From: Ophioderma brevispina
Lineage: Eukaryota > Echinodermata > Ophiuroidea > Amphilepidida > Ophiodermatidae
NCBI GenBank assembly: GCA_023653785.1
Contig: JAMKCH010088446.1
Span: 1 to 64,000 of the forward strand
Length of the DNA: 64,000 nt
Reading direction: 5' to 3'
This document shows, piece by piece, positions 19,700 through 30,097 of the stretch. The notes beneath the pieces are model-generated. The model worked only from the letters and a program-made list of their open reading frames with translations. It ran no database searches and was not told the origin of the DNA. How positions within the stretch are numbered: the first letter of the stretch is position 1; the number at the start of each line of letters is the position of its first letter. A program made the translations under genes and the position numbers.

Positions 19700-22370
19700 T
19701 TCGGTAGTAGGGTTGGCTTAACTATTTCCCACCCGTGTTTCCGCGTGTCCGTCCATGATTCCCGAGTGGGACCCGCATCCTCTCTCTATGTCGTCGGCTT
19801 GCGCAAGAATAGCATCGTGCGGCGCGATGTGTATCGGTCTGGCCGAAACACATTTCGATGCGCTGGAGCGGGCTGCCTCGCGGGAATTACGGCCGCGTAG
19901 GACTAGGCTTCTTACTCGTTCTTCCAGCTGGTACTGCTAGCTCAGGGCAGGCAGTTCGCACGGTAAATTCGGGGGCTCTGGTCCCGGTTTCTTCTTCACA
20001 GGCGTCTGGGGTGCGCTGTAGGGTGAAGTTTCTGAAGGCGTTCCTCCGGCTACTGTTACTGCTACGGTAGCTGGGGGGGGCTCGAGGTTCCACGGAAGGT
20101 CCCGCAGAGGGACCCTACTGGTGGTTGCACTTCCCATGCTCCGCTAGCGAGTGACCCGTGCCAGGATGGGGTCTACTCGTTAGCGGGGTACCCACCCGCC
20201 GTGGACGCGCTGGCCAGCCAGGCTATGAGGCTGGTGTGTCATCAGGTGTACTCTGCCACTACTGCTACGCTCATCACACCGTGGGGGCGTCTAGCAGTGC
20301 TGGGCGTTCGTTCTCATTCTCGCTCTTCCGATCTCCCTCCCCTCCCCCCTCCCGTCTTCTGGTTACCGTTGGTACTGGGTAGCGGGAATTTCCGCTGGCA
20401 AGGGTTCCCTCAAACGGTGTATCACTTGTTGCAACTTTCCCATGCTCTGCAGCGGTGGAAACCGCACCAGGTTTGGGTCACCCTCTCGATTATCGGGTAC
20501 CCATCCTCGCCATTGGACAGCTGACATGTCCGGCCCAGCAATGGAGCCGGTGTGTCATCGGTAGCGTACTCTGCACTACTACTGCATAACGCTCACCACG
20601 GGGGCTTTAAAAACGTGCTGTCAGTCAGGTCAACATCAGGTTTGGGCTCAAACTTGTCCTGCTTTAACCTCAGTGCCAGGTCTCGGTCCTCCTTATCCAT
20701 AATCCTGCAGTGGAGTTTTCGGCCGGGAGGAACGCGACCTGTATCTGGTCCTTGGCCTAATCCCTTATGGTTTAGGCGACTGACGGGCAATACAGGTCGC
20801 GTGGGCCATTCAATCAGGTGAATTACCAGTCGATAATTCCTCAATGCCACCTCTCAGGCGATGAATGACTTCAATCCAGTGCAATCTAATCGCCTTCCTT
20901 TTCGGCATTCACGAGGGTTGAGACCTAGCACGACTGGGGTACCATGCGCTGTTCATCAGCCTCAGTTCCTGCAGCAAAACCTTTTCAGCATTGACCTTTG
21001 GCCAATTGGTCTGGCCTACAGGTACCCCCGCCTGGTCTTACTGGCGGGATACACCAGGGCTTTCACCTGCAGGTGTACCCTGGGTACACTGGCTTGATGC
21101 AGGCCAACATGGTTGGCCTTCGTGGCCAGGGTACCCGGCTCCGCGTAGCAAGGTATGCGGCCACCGACGGCTACGCCTAATGTTAGCAGTCACGACTAGG
21201 TCAACCCTGCTTTCCCAGTCGCGCCTAGTGCCTTCCTTCTGCTGCATTCCCACAGTCTACCGGTCTCGGTCCTCCCTACCATAGGCTCTGCTGTGGATTT
21301 TTCGGCCGGGAGGAACGCGACGGGTAATCCACCTGTACCTGGTCCTAGGCCTAATCCCAGGATGATGCCAACAATGGGCCATTCAATCGGGGATTACCGG
21401 TCGATAATTCCTTCAATGCCATCTCTCAGCGCTGATGCTCATCAGTTGATTCTAATCGCCTTCCCGTTGGCATTCACAGTTGAGCCTAGCACGACTGGGG
21501 TACCGTACGCTGTTCATCAGCCTCAGTTCCTGTAGCAGCCTTTTCAACATCCCCCCTGTACGCATGCCTTTGAACCAGGTTGGTTTGGCTTGGCAACAGG
21601 GGGGGCGCCCTCCCTGGTCTGGCTGGCATCGCGGGCGGTTCCTTGGCCAATTGGTCTGGCCTACAGGTACCCCCGCCTGGTTTTACTGGAGGTTACACCA
21701 GGGCTTTCACCTGCAGGTGTACCCTGGGTACTCTGGCTTGATGCAGGCCAACATGGTTGGCCTTCGGGGCCAAGGGTACCCGGGCTCCGCGTACCGAGGT
21801 ACGCAGCCACCATCGGCTAGGCCTAATGTTAGCAGTCACGACTAGGTCAACCCTGCTTTCACAAGTCGCGGTCTAGTGCCGTTATTACTGCTGCATCCCA
21901 ACAGTCGACACTTGGAGCTACTCCGGCGTTGTCGCAATCTTCTACCACATCGTCACGTCCACCTTTTTTGGACTTATGGTCTGATGGTGAGGAATGACGA
22001 CTGGAGATGATTTGGGACTAGCGAGGAAGAAGATCGGTGATTAACGCAGCGTTCTCGCACCTTCTCAACAGTCTGCAGCAAGTAAACACTTTGGTTCCGT
22101 CTGCTTTCCCCCGACATCATCAGAGCTATGGCTTCTCATATGAGGAGCTGAAGTTTGATGACGGTGCACCAGGGGAGCCTTCGGGTGTCTGCCCTTGGTG
22201 GCTTGGGTACGAAGCCATCTCACCCGTCGCCTTCGCTCTCCTGGCCGGCAGAGATCCATCAGGCTTGGCAAGCACTTGACATTGCTGAGAGACCGTGTTT
22301 ACTGCGACCCCACCCTGTCCTGATCATATTGTGAATGAGCCCGGCGGGTCTTCCGGTTCTAAACCCTTCT
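19700..22370 (+). pseudogene. DIRS-B gag-like region with internal tandem repeats
   Basis: Position between the left repeat and the RT implies ORF1. No single frame is open. Gly/Pro-rich fragments such as LQVYPGYTGLMQANMVGLRG appear twice. Two nested tandem duplications are visible: about 20130-20290 against 20436-20605 (offset ~310), and about 20679-21240 against 21262-21850 (offset 561-645 depending on indels). The repeats carry GGTCTCGGTCCTCC, CCTAGCACGACTGGGGTACC and TGGCCAATTGGTCTGGCCTA. Start and end of the original protein cannot be placed. Confidence 0.6.
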
Positions 22371-22499
22371 AGAATCGAAGGGGGGAGACCCCGGAAGGTT
22401 TGACGGGGCGGCAGCCGCATGTCTCAGTCCACATACTCGGGCACTTCCACACTGCCGCTTACTAGATTACTCCCGGAGATGGCAGCAGAGCCACCCGGG

Positions 22500-23480
22500 C
22501 CAAGTTGGGTGTTGGGCGTAGACACTCTAGGGCTACCGCTTGGAGTTCACCGCCTCTCCCCCTCGTCACTCGCACCTCAGGGATACAGTTCTTCCCTCCG
22601 ATCCGGAGAAGCGCGAGGCCCTGCTATCGGAGATAGCCGGGTTACAGCGCAAGGAGCAATCGACCCCGTCTTCCCTCCTTCGGGCGGGCTTTTTGTCCAC
22701 GGTTTTCCTGGCACCAGAGAAGACGGGCGATTGGCGGCCAATATTCAACCTGTCGAAGCCGCTCAATGCGTTCATCTGTCCCTTGAGTTTCGGATGGAGA
22801 CATTGGCCTCTGTGTTACGTTGCCCAATCAAAGGGTCTTGGGCAACGTCTCTGGATCTCGGGGATGCCTACTTGCATGGTCCCATTCACCTGGCCGATCA
22901 GAAATGGCTTCGCTTTCGGGTGAACGGGCGGGCGTTCCAATTTCGCTGCCTCCGCAGGGGCTTATCTGCGCCGGCAGGGGGATCAGCCTATTGGCATATT
23001 ACCGGGGTGACCAATATCCTGGCGGACGATTTGTTGGAGTGGACCCTTTCTCCACAAATCGTTCAGACGGTCTTTGCTCGGATTTCCTATCCGTCGATAG
23101 ATCTCTTTGCCTCGCAAGCCAATCGGCAGCTTCCCGTTACTGCTCCCGGGTCAGCGACCCCGTGTGTAGTCGCCATCGACGCTCTGTCCGTCAGTTGGGA
23201 CTGAATGAGGGCCTACGCTTTCCCCCCGCTCCCTCATCCCGAGGTAGTCCGCAAGGTCTCAGAGGAGGATTGCAACGTCATTCTGATAGCCCCATTCTGG
23301 CCCCAGCTCCTCTGGTTCCGGCCTCTGGTGGACCTCCTGGCGGGGGTCCCCCGGCTGTTACCTCAGGTACCAGATCTTCTCCAGCAGCCGGGGCCCGGAG
23401 GCTTCCAGCTGGGGATGGAGCATCGGAAGCCGAATGCTGGCCCTTGTCCGGCAACATTGCCGGGGGGAGGGCCTTTCTAG
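22500..23480 (+). pseudogene. pol: DIRS-B RT / RNase H / methylase remnant
   Basis: RT fingers are split over two frames: MEFTASPPRHSHLRDTVL and FLSTVFLAPEKTGDWRPIFN in one (from 22540), then LDLGDAYLHGPIHLADQKWL and CLRRGLSAPAG in another (to about 22980). The sequence then jumps directly to HITGVTNILADDLLEW, the C-terminal end of RNase H. About 1 kb with the YxDD palm, thumb and most of RNase H is therefore deleted compared with copy A. The methylase-like part (IDLFASQANRQLPV, MRAYAFPPLPHPEVV, VILIAPFWPQLLWFRPL) follows with a TGA at 23201. Confidence 0.9.
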
Positions 23481-24440
23481 GAAAGCTGCCGATCTCGCTG
23501 TCCAAGGAAGGAGAGTTCGACCCGCAGAACATACTCTGCGCGTCTCGCTCCCTTTTTCAGGTGGTGCCAGGCGAGAGCTGTTTCTCCGACCTGAGCCCAA
23601 GTAGGGCAGATGGCAGATTTCCTTACAGAACGATTTGAGTCAGGACTAGAAGTTTAGCGTCGGCCCACACTACAAATCGGCCATTCAGTCTATCATCGCA
23701 TCGTAGTTTCGTGGATGGCTCCAGGCTATATACGACTGTGATTGTATTCGACTGTTGACTGGATGGCATGTTTAATTCACGTCCTCCTCAGCGGCAGATC
23801 GTTCCACTGTGGGACCTTTCCTCCGTGCTGGAGTTCTTAAGGAAATCTCCGTTCGAACCATTCGAAGACGCCTCTCTGATGATCCTCATTCGTAATGCTG
23901 CTTCTCCCTTGGTCGTGGCTTCCGGGCGTCGCTGTTCAGAACTTCACGCCCTTGCTGTTGGTGATTGCCTTGTTTTCTCCAACTCAGGAGTTACTCTTCA
24001 TTTCCGTCCGGACTTCCTTGCCAAAAATGAATGCAGTACCTTCTCGGCCTCTCCTCTATACCTTCCCAAAATTACTATGCACTCATCAGTTGGGTCAGAT
24101 AGGGTTTGGTGCCCGGTAAGGGCGCTCAAATGGTATGTCAGGAGGACGTGCGTCCTTAGGGGCCCACTCAACAGCTCTTCGTTACCACCACAATCCCCTC
24201 ACGGGGCAGCAGCGATGCTACCTTGCACTTTGGTTTTGTTTCTGTAATCAGGATTCCTCTGCGGTCACTGAACGCCTCGTATCCGCTCATAGTACTCGGC
24301 CACTTGTCAGTTCTCTGGCGTTCCAGCGCGGAGTTTCCTTGCGCGAAATTGTCAAGACAAGTCCCGTGTTGCTCTCAACAATCTTTTATGTGGAGTCATC
24401 GGGGAGCATTTGCAGGGAGTGCTCAGTGGCCAGACCCTAG
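23440..24440 (+). pseudogene. DIRS-B tyrosine recombinase (frameshifted)
   Basis: The N-terminal part is recognisable as WCQARAVSPT, TGA stop, AQVGQMADFLTERF (about 23557-23640). The catalytic core starts at IVPLWDLSSVLEFLRKSPFE (23800) with the Arg box ASGRRCSELHALA (23920) and WCPVRALKWYV (24110). After another shift comes the HxxR box HSTRPLVSSLAFQRGVSLRE (24290). The expected terminal Tyr motif is not clear. Several frameshifts make it inactive. Confidence 0.88.
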
Positions 24441-24640
24441 CCGGTGGTTGAGGTGAGTACCTTTAGGGTACTTGTTGGGATGCAACCTGGCGCGAATCCA
24501 CTGGTCCTTCGGGGGGACTTTTGGATTCGCGCCCGGTAGTATTCCCTTTCTATCATTACTCGGTCCTTGGCTTATCTATAGACAATTCCTGCTGCTTCTT
24601 GCACCTCCTCCGTCTACCTGTGCTAGACTGGTGATGTTGT

Positions 24641-24770
24641 ATGCAATTTGTACATCCAACATCGGATGTTAAAGGGAAGCAGTATTCTGTATGAGTCTGA
24701 ACAAAACAATGGTGTTTTATGACTCATAAGAATAGCCTGCTTACCTTTATCCGATGTTGGATTCCCGGCC
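24641..24770 (+). repeat. DIRS-B internal complementary region
   Basis: 24641-24697 is a perfect 57 bp reverse complement of 18907-18963. The following 24719-24765 is a partial direct copy of the same left end (GACTCATAAGAATAG, CCGATGTTGGAT), so the region itself can fold. By analogy with copy A it should represent the joined ends of the element. Confidence 0.85.
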
Positions 24771-24809
24771 TGTCCCACCCCCTGTAAGATGCTGCATTTT
24801 GTGGAGGGT

Positions 24810-24874
24810 AAGACGAAAGAGGAAGTTGGAATTGTGGGTATTGGTGACGTCGGCTATCGTTGACGTCACGGTTA
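24810..24874 (+). repeat. DIRS-B right inverted terminal repeat
   Basis: 65 bp inverted partner of 19023-19087 (one mismatch). Homology stops sharply at GGTTA (24874), where a 42 bp tandem repeat begins. Confidence 0.93.
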
Positions 24875-24876
24875 CA

Positions 24877-24960
24877 ATTAACAAACTGGATCTCTATAAA
24901 ACATTAGATCAGCAATAAATTAACAAACTGGATCTCTATAAAACATTAGATCGGCAATAA
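24877..24960. repeat. 42 bp tandem duplication
   Basis: Two direct copies beginning ATTAACAAACTGGATCTCTA (24877 and 24919), differing by one base, sit exactly at the right edge of DIRS-B. Confidence 0.92.
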
Positions 24961-25375
24961 ATCGTCATCTGAAGAGATACAGGGGATTGTTATTTTCGAC
25001 AGAGCCAATATTGGCCCAAGTCATGAACTGGCCAAGCTAAAGTTTAAAATGAAATGTGTTATAGTAATATAGGACACAAGATTCCTCAAAACATCTCGCT
25101 ATGAGTTGAAAAAATATTGGGCTCGACTGCATCTCGCCCAATATTTTTATCAACTCCTAGCTTGACCAATAAATTTGGGTATTGGACTTAAAGAATCCAA
25201 TTTTATACCAAACTTGGGGTTAAGGTGTAGTAGGGGTTCCTTCATATGTGGATTGTCAAAGGTCATGGACCAAGGTCAAAGGTCATCTGAGGTCATGTTG
25301 TAAGTGTATGTATGTGTGTGTGTTCAGTTTGGTTAGGTTTTCAGGTCGATTTGAACCAGACCGATATAAGTTAGT
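24961..25375. other. Non-coding with short hairpin
   Basis: No gene seen. An inverted repeat GTTGAAAAAATATTGGGC / GCCCAATATTTTTATCAAC occurs at 25105-25122 and 25136-25154. Confidence 0.5.
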
Positions 25376-25650
25376 TAGTTAACCCAAAGTTTTAAATCCA
25401 GTTTTGTCCCCGTAAACGAGGGTGGCCAGATACACCTCACCCTCAGCAATACTGCTGTGTGAGGATTTATTGGAGCAAAAGATAATTGACCGGATGCCCT
25501 TCCTGATGCCAATCCACAGTTTTCGGCGGTGGGCCTTGCCTTTTGGGCAACCTCGCCCATCATGCAAGGCAGCATGTGCAAGATGGCCACCATTATCTCT
25601 CCAGAGCTGATGCCCTTGTAGGTAGATCTTCTTTTTCATTCTACCAGTCC
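25376..25650 (-). mobile_element. LINE 3' tail, same family as 6.6 kb
   Basis: On the minus strand it ends in GGGGACAAAACTGGATTTAA then AACTTTGGGTTAACTAACTAA, closely matching the + strand 3' end at 6865-6895. A GGTTGCCCAAAAGGCAAGG segment lies upstream. It is bracketed by a direct repeat (25232-25310 and 25683-25760, offset 451 bp, around AGGGGTTCCTTCAT), so it lies inside a local duplication. No intact ORF. Confidence 0.7.
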
Positions 25651-25760
25651 AATTTAAACCAGACTAGAGGTTAGGGTGCAGTAGGGGTTCCTTCATTTGT
25701 GGATGTCAGAGGTCATGGACCAAGGTCAAATGTCATCTGAGGTCATGTTCCAGACTGCCA

Positions 25761-26623
25761 TCTTGCCAGGGGATGATGCAAGTTTACTTGCTGTATTTTT
25801 TGTAAATATAGTATTTGTTTGTGTGTTATATATTTTCACTAGTCATCTAATATTTCATTTGCCAGAATGGGAGGGAAGAATTGAGAGGTAATAGGAAAGA
25901 AGGAGGGAAGTAGGGAAAGAAGGACTGAAGTTGAATGTGTGTGATATTCAAATATGCCTGCACACCCATGTGATACCCACCTCCTCTCCCATGGCCCTCT
26001 GTTTAAGTTATGGTCTATAAACATTAGGCTGACAAAACTAGAGGTTTTAATATAAAAATGTATGTAGATGTGGTTACTTTATTCAATTTGAAATATAAAG
26101 AATCACTCTAAATGTAATGGGAATCTTCACATTAGTTTGTAATAATTGGAGGGTTTGACTATAATAAAGAATTAGGTTGCCATTGCTCAATCATTGTGAT
26201 GCAGACCATGATGAGCTAATGTGTAGAGTTTGGTGGGGCACATTCAATCAAAATATTTTAAAATGTTTCAAATATTCTTTTTAAATTGGCTTTTCATCTC
26301 ATGGGCATAATTCCTTGTGCTTCAATACAGAATAACAGATCACATTGCATTATCTCACTTGGGGTGGGGCTCTTGTATTCCAAGGTAAATATCATGCTCA
26401 TGTATGACCTCCAAAAATGTACCCAAGCACATATTTTTACATGGTTAAAACACTCTGAACAAGTTTGATTTTGATACCTTAAATGAGTACTGTTTGAAAA
26501 AATTTTGGTGTGATTTTACTACTCTAAATGAGTATTTGAAGGCAGTAAGACGGTAAGAATGACATGAGTGGTGTTGAGAGTGGTATTGCTGTTTCACAGG
26601 GATTCCTGGAATTCAGAAAAAAC
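25761..26623. other. Non-coding, nothing recognised
   Basis: Intron sequence with a GGGAAGAA-rich patch near 25870-25925. No exon. Confidence 0.45.
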
Positions 26624-26627
26624 TTAA

Positions 26628-26924
26628 AGATGCATTTCATGATTCCAGCACCTTCTATTTTATTCATTGTTCACTAGATATCCTTGAGAAAAGTTCATTG
26701 ACAATTGGAGTTGATTCTGACCTTGTGGTTTTGTGTTATGAGGCCACTGTGCTATAAAACCGACAGAAAAAACAAAGTTGTAAATTTCTTGAAGATACGG
26801 TCAAATTTGCACGTAAGATTAGGTACACATGGATTACTAAGGCTAACAGATCAGTTGATACAAAAATCTCAACTTTTTTGAGGTAAGTCGAGGGGATGAG
26901 GTTGTAGATCATGAAATGTCCCCT
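26628..26924. mobile_element. TTAA-flanked MITE, family 3
   Basis: TTAA at 26624-26627 and 26925-26928. The termini AGATGCATTTCATGAT and ATCATGAAATGTCCCCT are imperfect inverted repeats. A related, interrupted copy lies at 60.49-61.16 kb. Non-coding. Confidence 0.78.
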
Positions 26925-26928
26925 TTAA

Positions 26929-27246
26929 AATCACCCGTGGAAACTACCATGTGAAATTAGAGGAAAATCAGACAGAAAATCCAGTAATTTTCTCCAGCAT
27001 TTTTATTTGAAAAGAAGTCAAACTGTGACTCAAAAGTAATCAAAACATCATGTCCTAATCACATAATTTACAAAGTGAAAAATGTACCCTAATTTTGTAT
27101 TTTCTGTGATTTTGATACTCTAAACTGTGTATGCACATATCGCCAGATCTAAATAAATTTTGTATACAAGCCACCTTGGATAATGCCTGTCAGCATGAAG
27201 ACGTAGGATCAAAATAATGAAAATGGTACCACACTAACCAAAAAAA
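26929..27246. other. Non-coding, nothing recognised
   Basis: Short AT-rich spacer between a MITE and the large inverted-repeat element. Confidence 0.45.
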
Positions 27247-28639
27247 TGCAAACAGAAGATTTCTTGGCATTTTCTGGGTAGTATAAGGTCATTTTAATAA
27301 AATATCAAAAGTTGCACAAAATCGACGTCTTTCCAGGTAAAGTGTTCAAACTATGCAAAACAAAATGGTCCGCCCCATCCGCAATTTTGGATGAAAAAAC
27401 AAAATCCTCATATCTCTGGCAATAAATGAGCTATAAAAAAGACCAACAAGAGTAATTTCACTACTATTCTAGCATAAGAAATCCATTTTAAAAGGTTTTC
27501 TAAAGTGGATATCACCTAACCTTTAAAAAATTCAATATGGCTGACATCCGCCATGTTGAAAAGTACAAAAATACTGTATTTCTGGTGCCGGATGGCCCAA
27601 AATTGACAAACAAGATATCATTTCTTACTAATTCTAGCATAACAAATCCATTTAAAATGGGTTTTATACAGTTGAAGATATCATCTTGGCTCTAAATACA
27701 ATATGGCTGCAATCTGCATGTTGGAACGGATGACTTTCACATCTTATACCAGATGGGCAAAAAAAATTGAAAATAAGGTGTTATTTGTGATAAGAAATCA
27801 TTAAGATGGTGTTGTAAAGTGATTTTAGTGGGCTCTTTGTCCAAAGTGTAGCCACATGTTGATTTTTTATCGGTTTATAAATGCTATCCACCATTTCAAA
27901 ATTATGGTGTAGACAGTGTAATTGTGCAATCTCCAAGAACAGAACGACAGCATTCACATTATGAACATCATCACCAAAAGGTGGCGAGACACTTGTGGTG
28001 CAAATGCGATCGACCACACTATAATAGTTAGTCTTAATTGTAATCATTGAGAAGGTTCTGACCCGTGTTTTCACATGAATGTCAAAAAGATGGTGATTCC
28101 ATTCTTCTGCAGTACATTAATTGTGATCATCTGAAGAACATGAATGATGATTTTCCATTGGTAACTCGGTGCGGAATTTGTGTTCATCAAGAGGGGAAGC
28201 CCTTCCCCCTGTACAATCCAGGCCACGCAGCTTAATTTGACATCAGTCTGCACATAACGGCATGAGCTGACATAAGTGAGTTTTGAGCGGAGGTTTGTGG
28301 TGGACATCGTCAGGTTTTATACACGAAGAGCAGTTCGAGCAACTTACAACTCTTCACAACGCATGTTGTATGAGGGGCTCCTGACTACTTTGCCAACTGA
28401 GTGCTAAAAACTCAAGAGTATAGAATCTCCTTCCGGGCGGGTCAGTACGATCTCAGGACTCGCAGTGAGACCCCAAGATCACATGGTAAGCCATCAGAGA
28501 TCATTTAATCCTTCAAACCTGCCACATTATGGGAATGCCTTTTCCTGAGCACATTCTGCTACTAATCATCGGGACGGCTTAAAAAAAGGTTAATTGCTTA
28601 TATCGGACAACCCTCAGTGGTTTCTACAGATGTTAGGTC

Positions 28640-29000
28640 GGTTGTTTATGCCTGTTATGCCGTTACCATAAAAGAGTTGATGTGATCATTGAATGGGACA
28701 CATTGCATTGAACATTAACGTTATTGCGATAAGATCCATCTTGGGAGTAAAAATAGCTCGTAACACAGGGTCCCATGCAGTACGGGCTTTGCAACCACAA
28801 CTATTCATGAAGTTGAATAGTATCCAAACCTGAAAAGGCATGGGCAACGGCAGATTGAGCAAAATGTTAGCATGAATAAGCGCTTCGAAGGTTAATCATA
28901 ACATTTCTTCTTCTTGTCTCGCCGACCGAAAGTAAAGGGGCATTACAGCCTCTTCTGAATAATGGAGAAACAAGTATCAATAGACTCTGTGTTTTCACAA
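28640..29000 (-). pseudogene. Decayed ORF with HAF(S)G-DT-like motif
   Basis: Minus-strand translation around 28690-28860 gives AVAHAFSGLDTI and, after a frameshift, NSCGCKARTAWDPV and then FTPKMDLIAITLM. This resembles the HAF(S/T)GCDT...GK(K/R)TAW motif of a widespread uncharacterised metazoan protein family, probably transposon-associated. Several frame breaks are needed, and upstream parts (GRRDKKKKCYD near 28900) are only suggestive. It could be the former protein of the surrounding element. Low to moderate certainty. Confidence 0.4.
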
Positions 29001-30097
29001 AGATGGTGTGACTCTTAATTACATTATTGCATGGGGACTTGCCTTTTGTATCATCAAAAAAACTATTTCTGCATCTCTGTCTGCATAGATTACGTGCAGT
29101 ATCTTGAGACTAGTGAGAGCCTGCTATCAGATCATTTGAGAGAATCAGAAAAAAGAACAATGTTTTTTTTCCAGCAAATTGTGTGTATTTGTGTTCTACC
29201 TGTTTTGTGATCTAGTATTGCGTGTTCAGTGTGTTGATTTGTGTTTAGTTTTACAGTGTGATCATGAGACAACAGTGCTTTGATATGGTCACTGTGAAAG
29301 ATGCATAATCAGCAATAAACTTCACATATGGAAAGCAGCAAGATGACTTGTAAAAGCTTGCAGCCAAGTTTAGAACAAGCATCTCGCTTCACGGAGAGAA
29401 AACCATGAGAAAAAATTTGACAGGGATAAATTGATGAGGATTGTCAAAGTGTACAGATCTGTCCAAGTAGGCAAAGAAAGTCAAACAAATGGAAAACAAG
29501 ATCACTTTTCTAATATAGCTACAAACGGAAAACTAAAAGTCAAGGCTTTCTTGCATCTACTCGGGCTGGCACGGAACGCTATGCGATAACAAAGCTCTGT
29601 TATTTCAAAAGATTCTGTTTTTTTATCACATTATGGAGACTCTCTTTAGATAAGGTGCTTGCCTGAACTGTCACATATCCGCCATCATTTTTTAGGCTAG
29701 CAGTTATGTAAGCCAAGGATGTTTATGTAAGCCAAATTAAAGCAGACTTCTGATGGCCATCTTACGAACATGTGTCACTCATGAGCTGCGCCCCCGACGG
29801 GTGCTAAGACTGATCACTAGTGGGATGGTGGTCCTCTTTACATCGTTGAAATGGACAGAGAGACGCACTATAGTTGCAATGTGATGATTTATGCATTTTC
29901 ACAAGTGATGAAAACTAGTGACCATTATGGCCCAGCTTCGTTGCTTCCTGGAACAACCGGTGTGAACCGACACAACACAAGACAGCACACTAAACGTTGC
30001 AAACACGGATCGAAAAATAAGTAGGAAAACTAATCAAATGCGACAAATTTGCCTGGGAAAAAAGGAAATGTAGAATAGCAACACAGCAGTTGCCTTG

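Larger units (their letters stand above)
18907..24874 (+). mobile_element. DIRS-type YR retrotransposon, copy B (defective)
   Basis: A second DIRS element from a different, GC- and CpG-rich lineage. Evidence: a 65 bp inverted terminal repeat (19023-19087 with 24810-24874, one mismatch), a 57 bp perfect inverted match between the left outer end (18907-18963) and 24641-24697 in the internal complementary region, RT fingers, RNase H end, methylase-like domain and recombinase motifs in order. The right outer end predicted by the internal complementary region is absent after 24874, so the 3' terminus is truncated or rearranged. RT palm and most of RNase H are deleted. Confidence 0.92.

Noticed and set aside
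22820..23638. 272-codon frame in DIRS-B as an intact novel protein
   Set aside because: Upstream part is out of frame with RT and methylase motifs; only the end may be the recombinase N-terminus.
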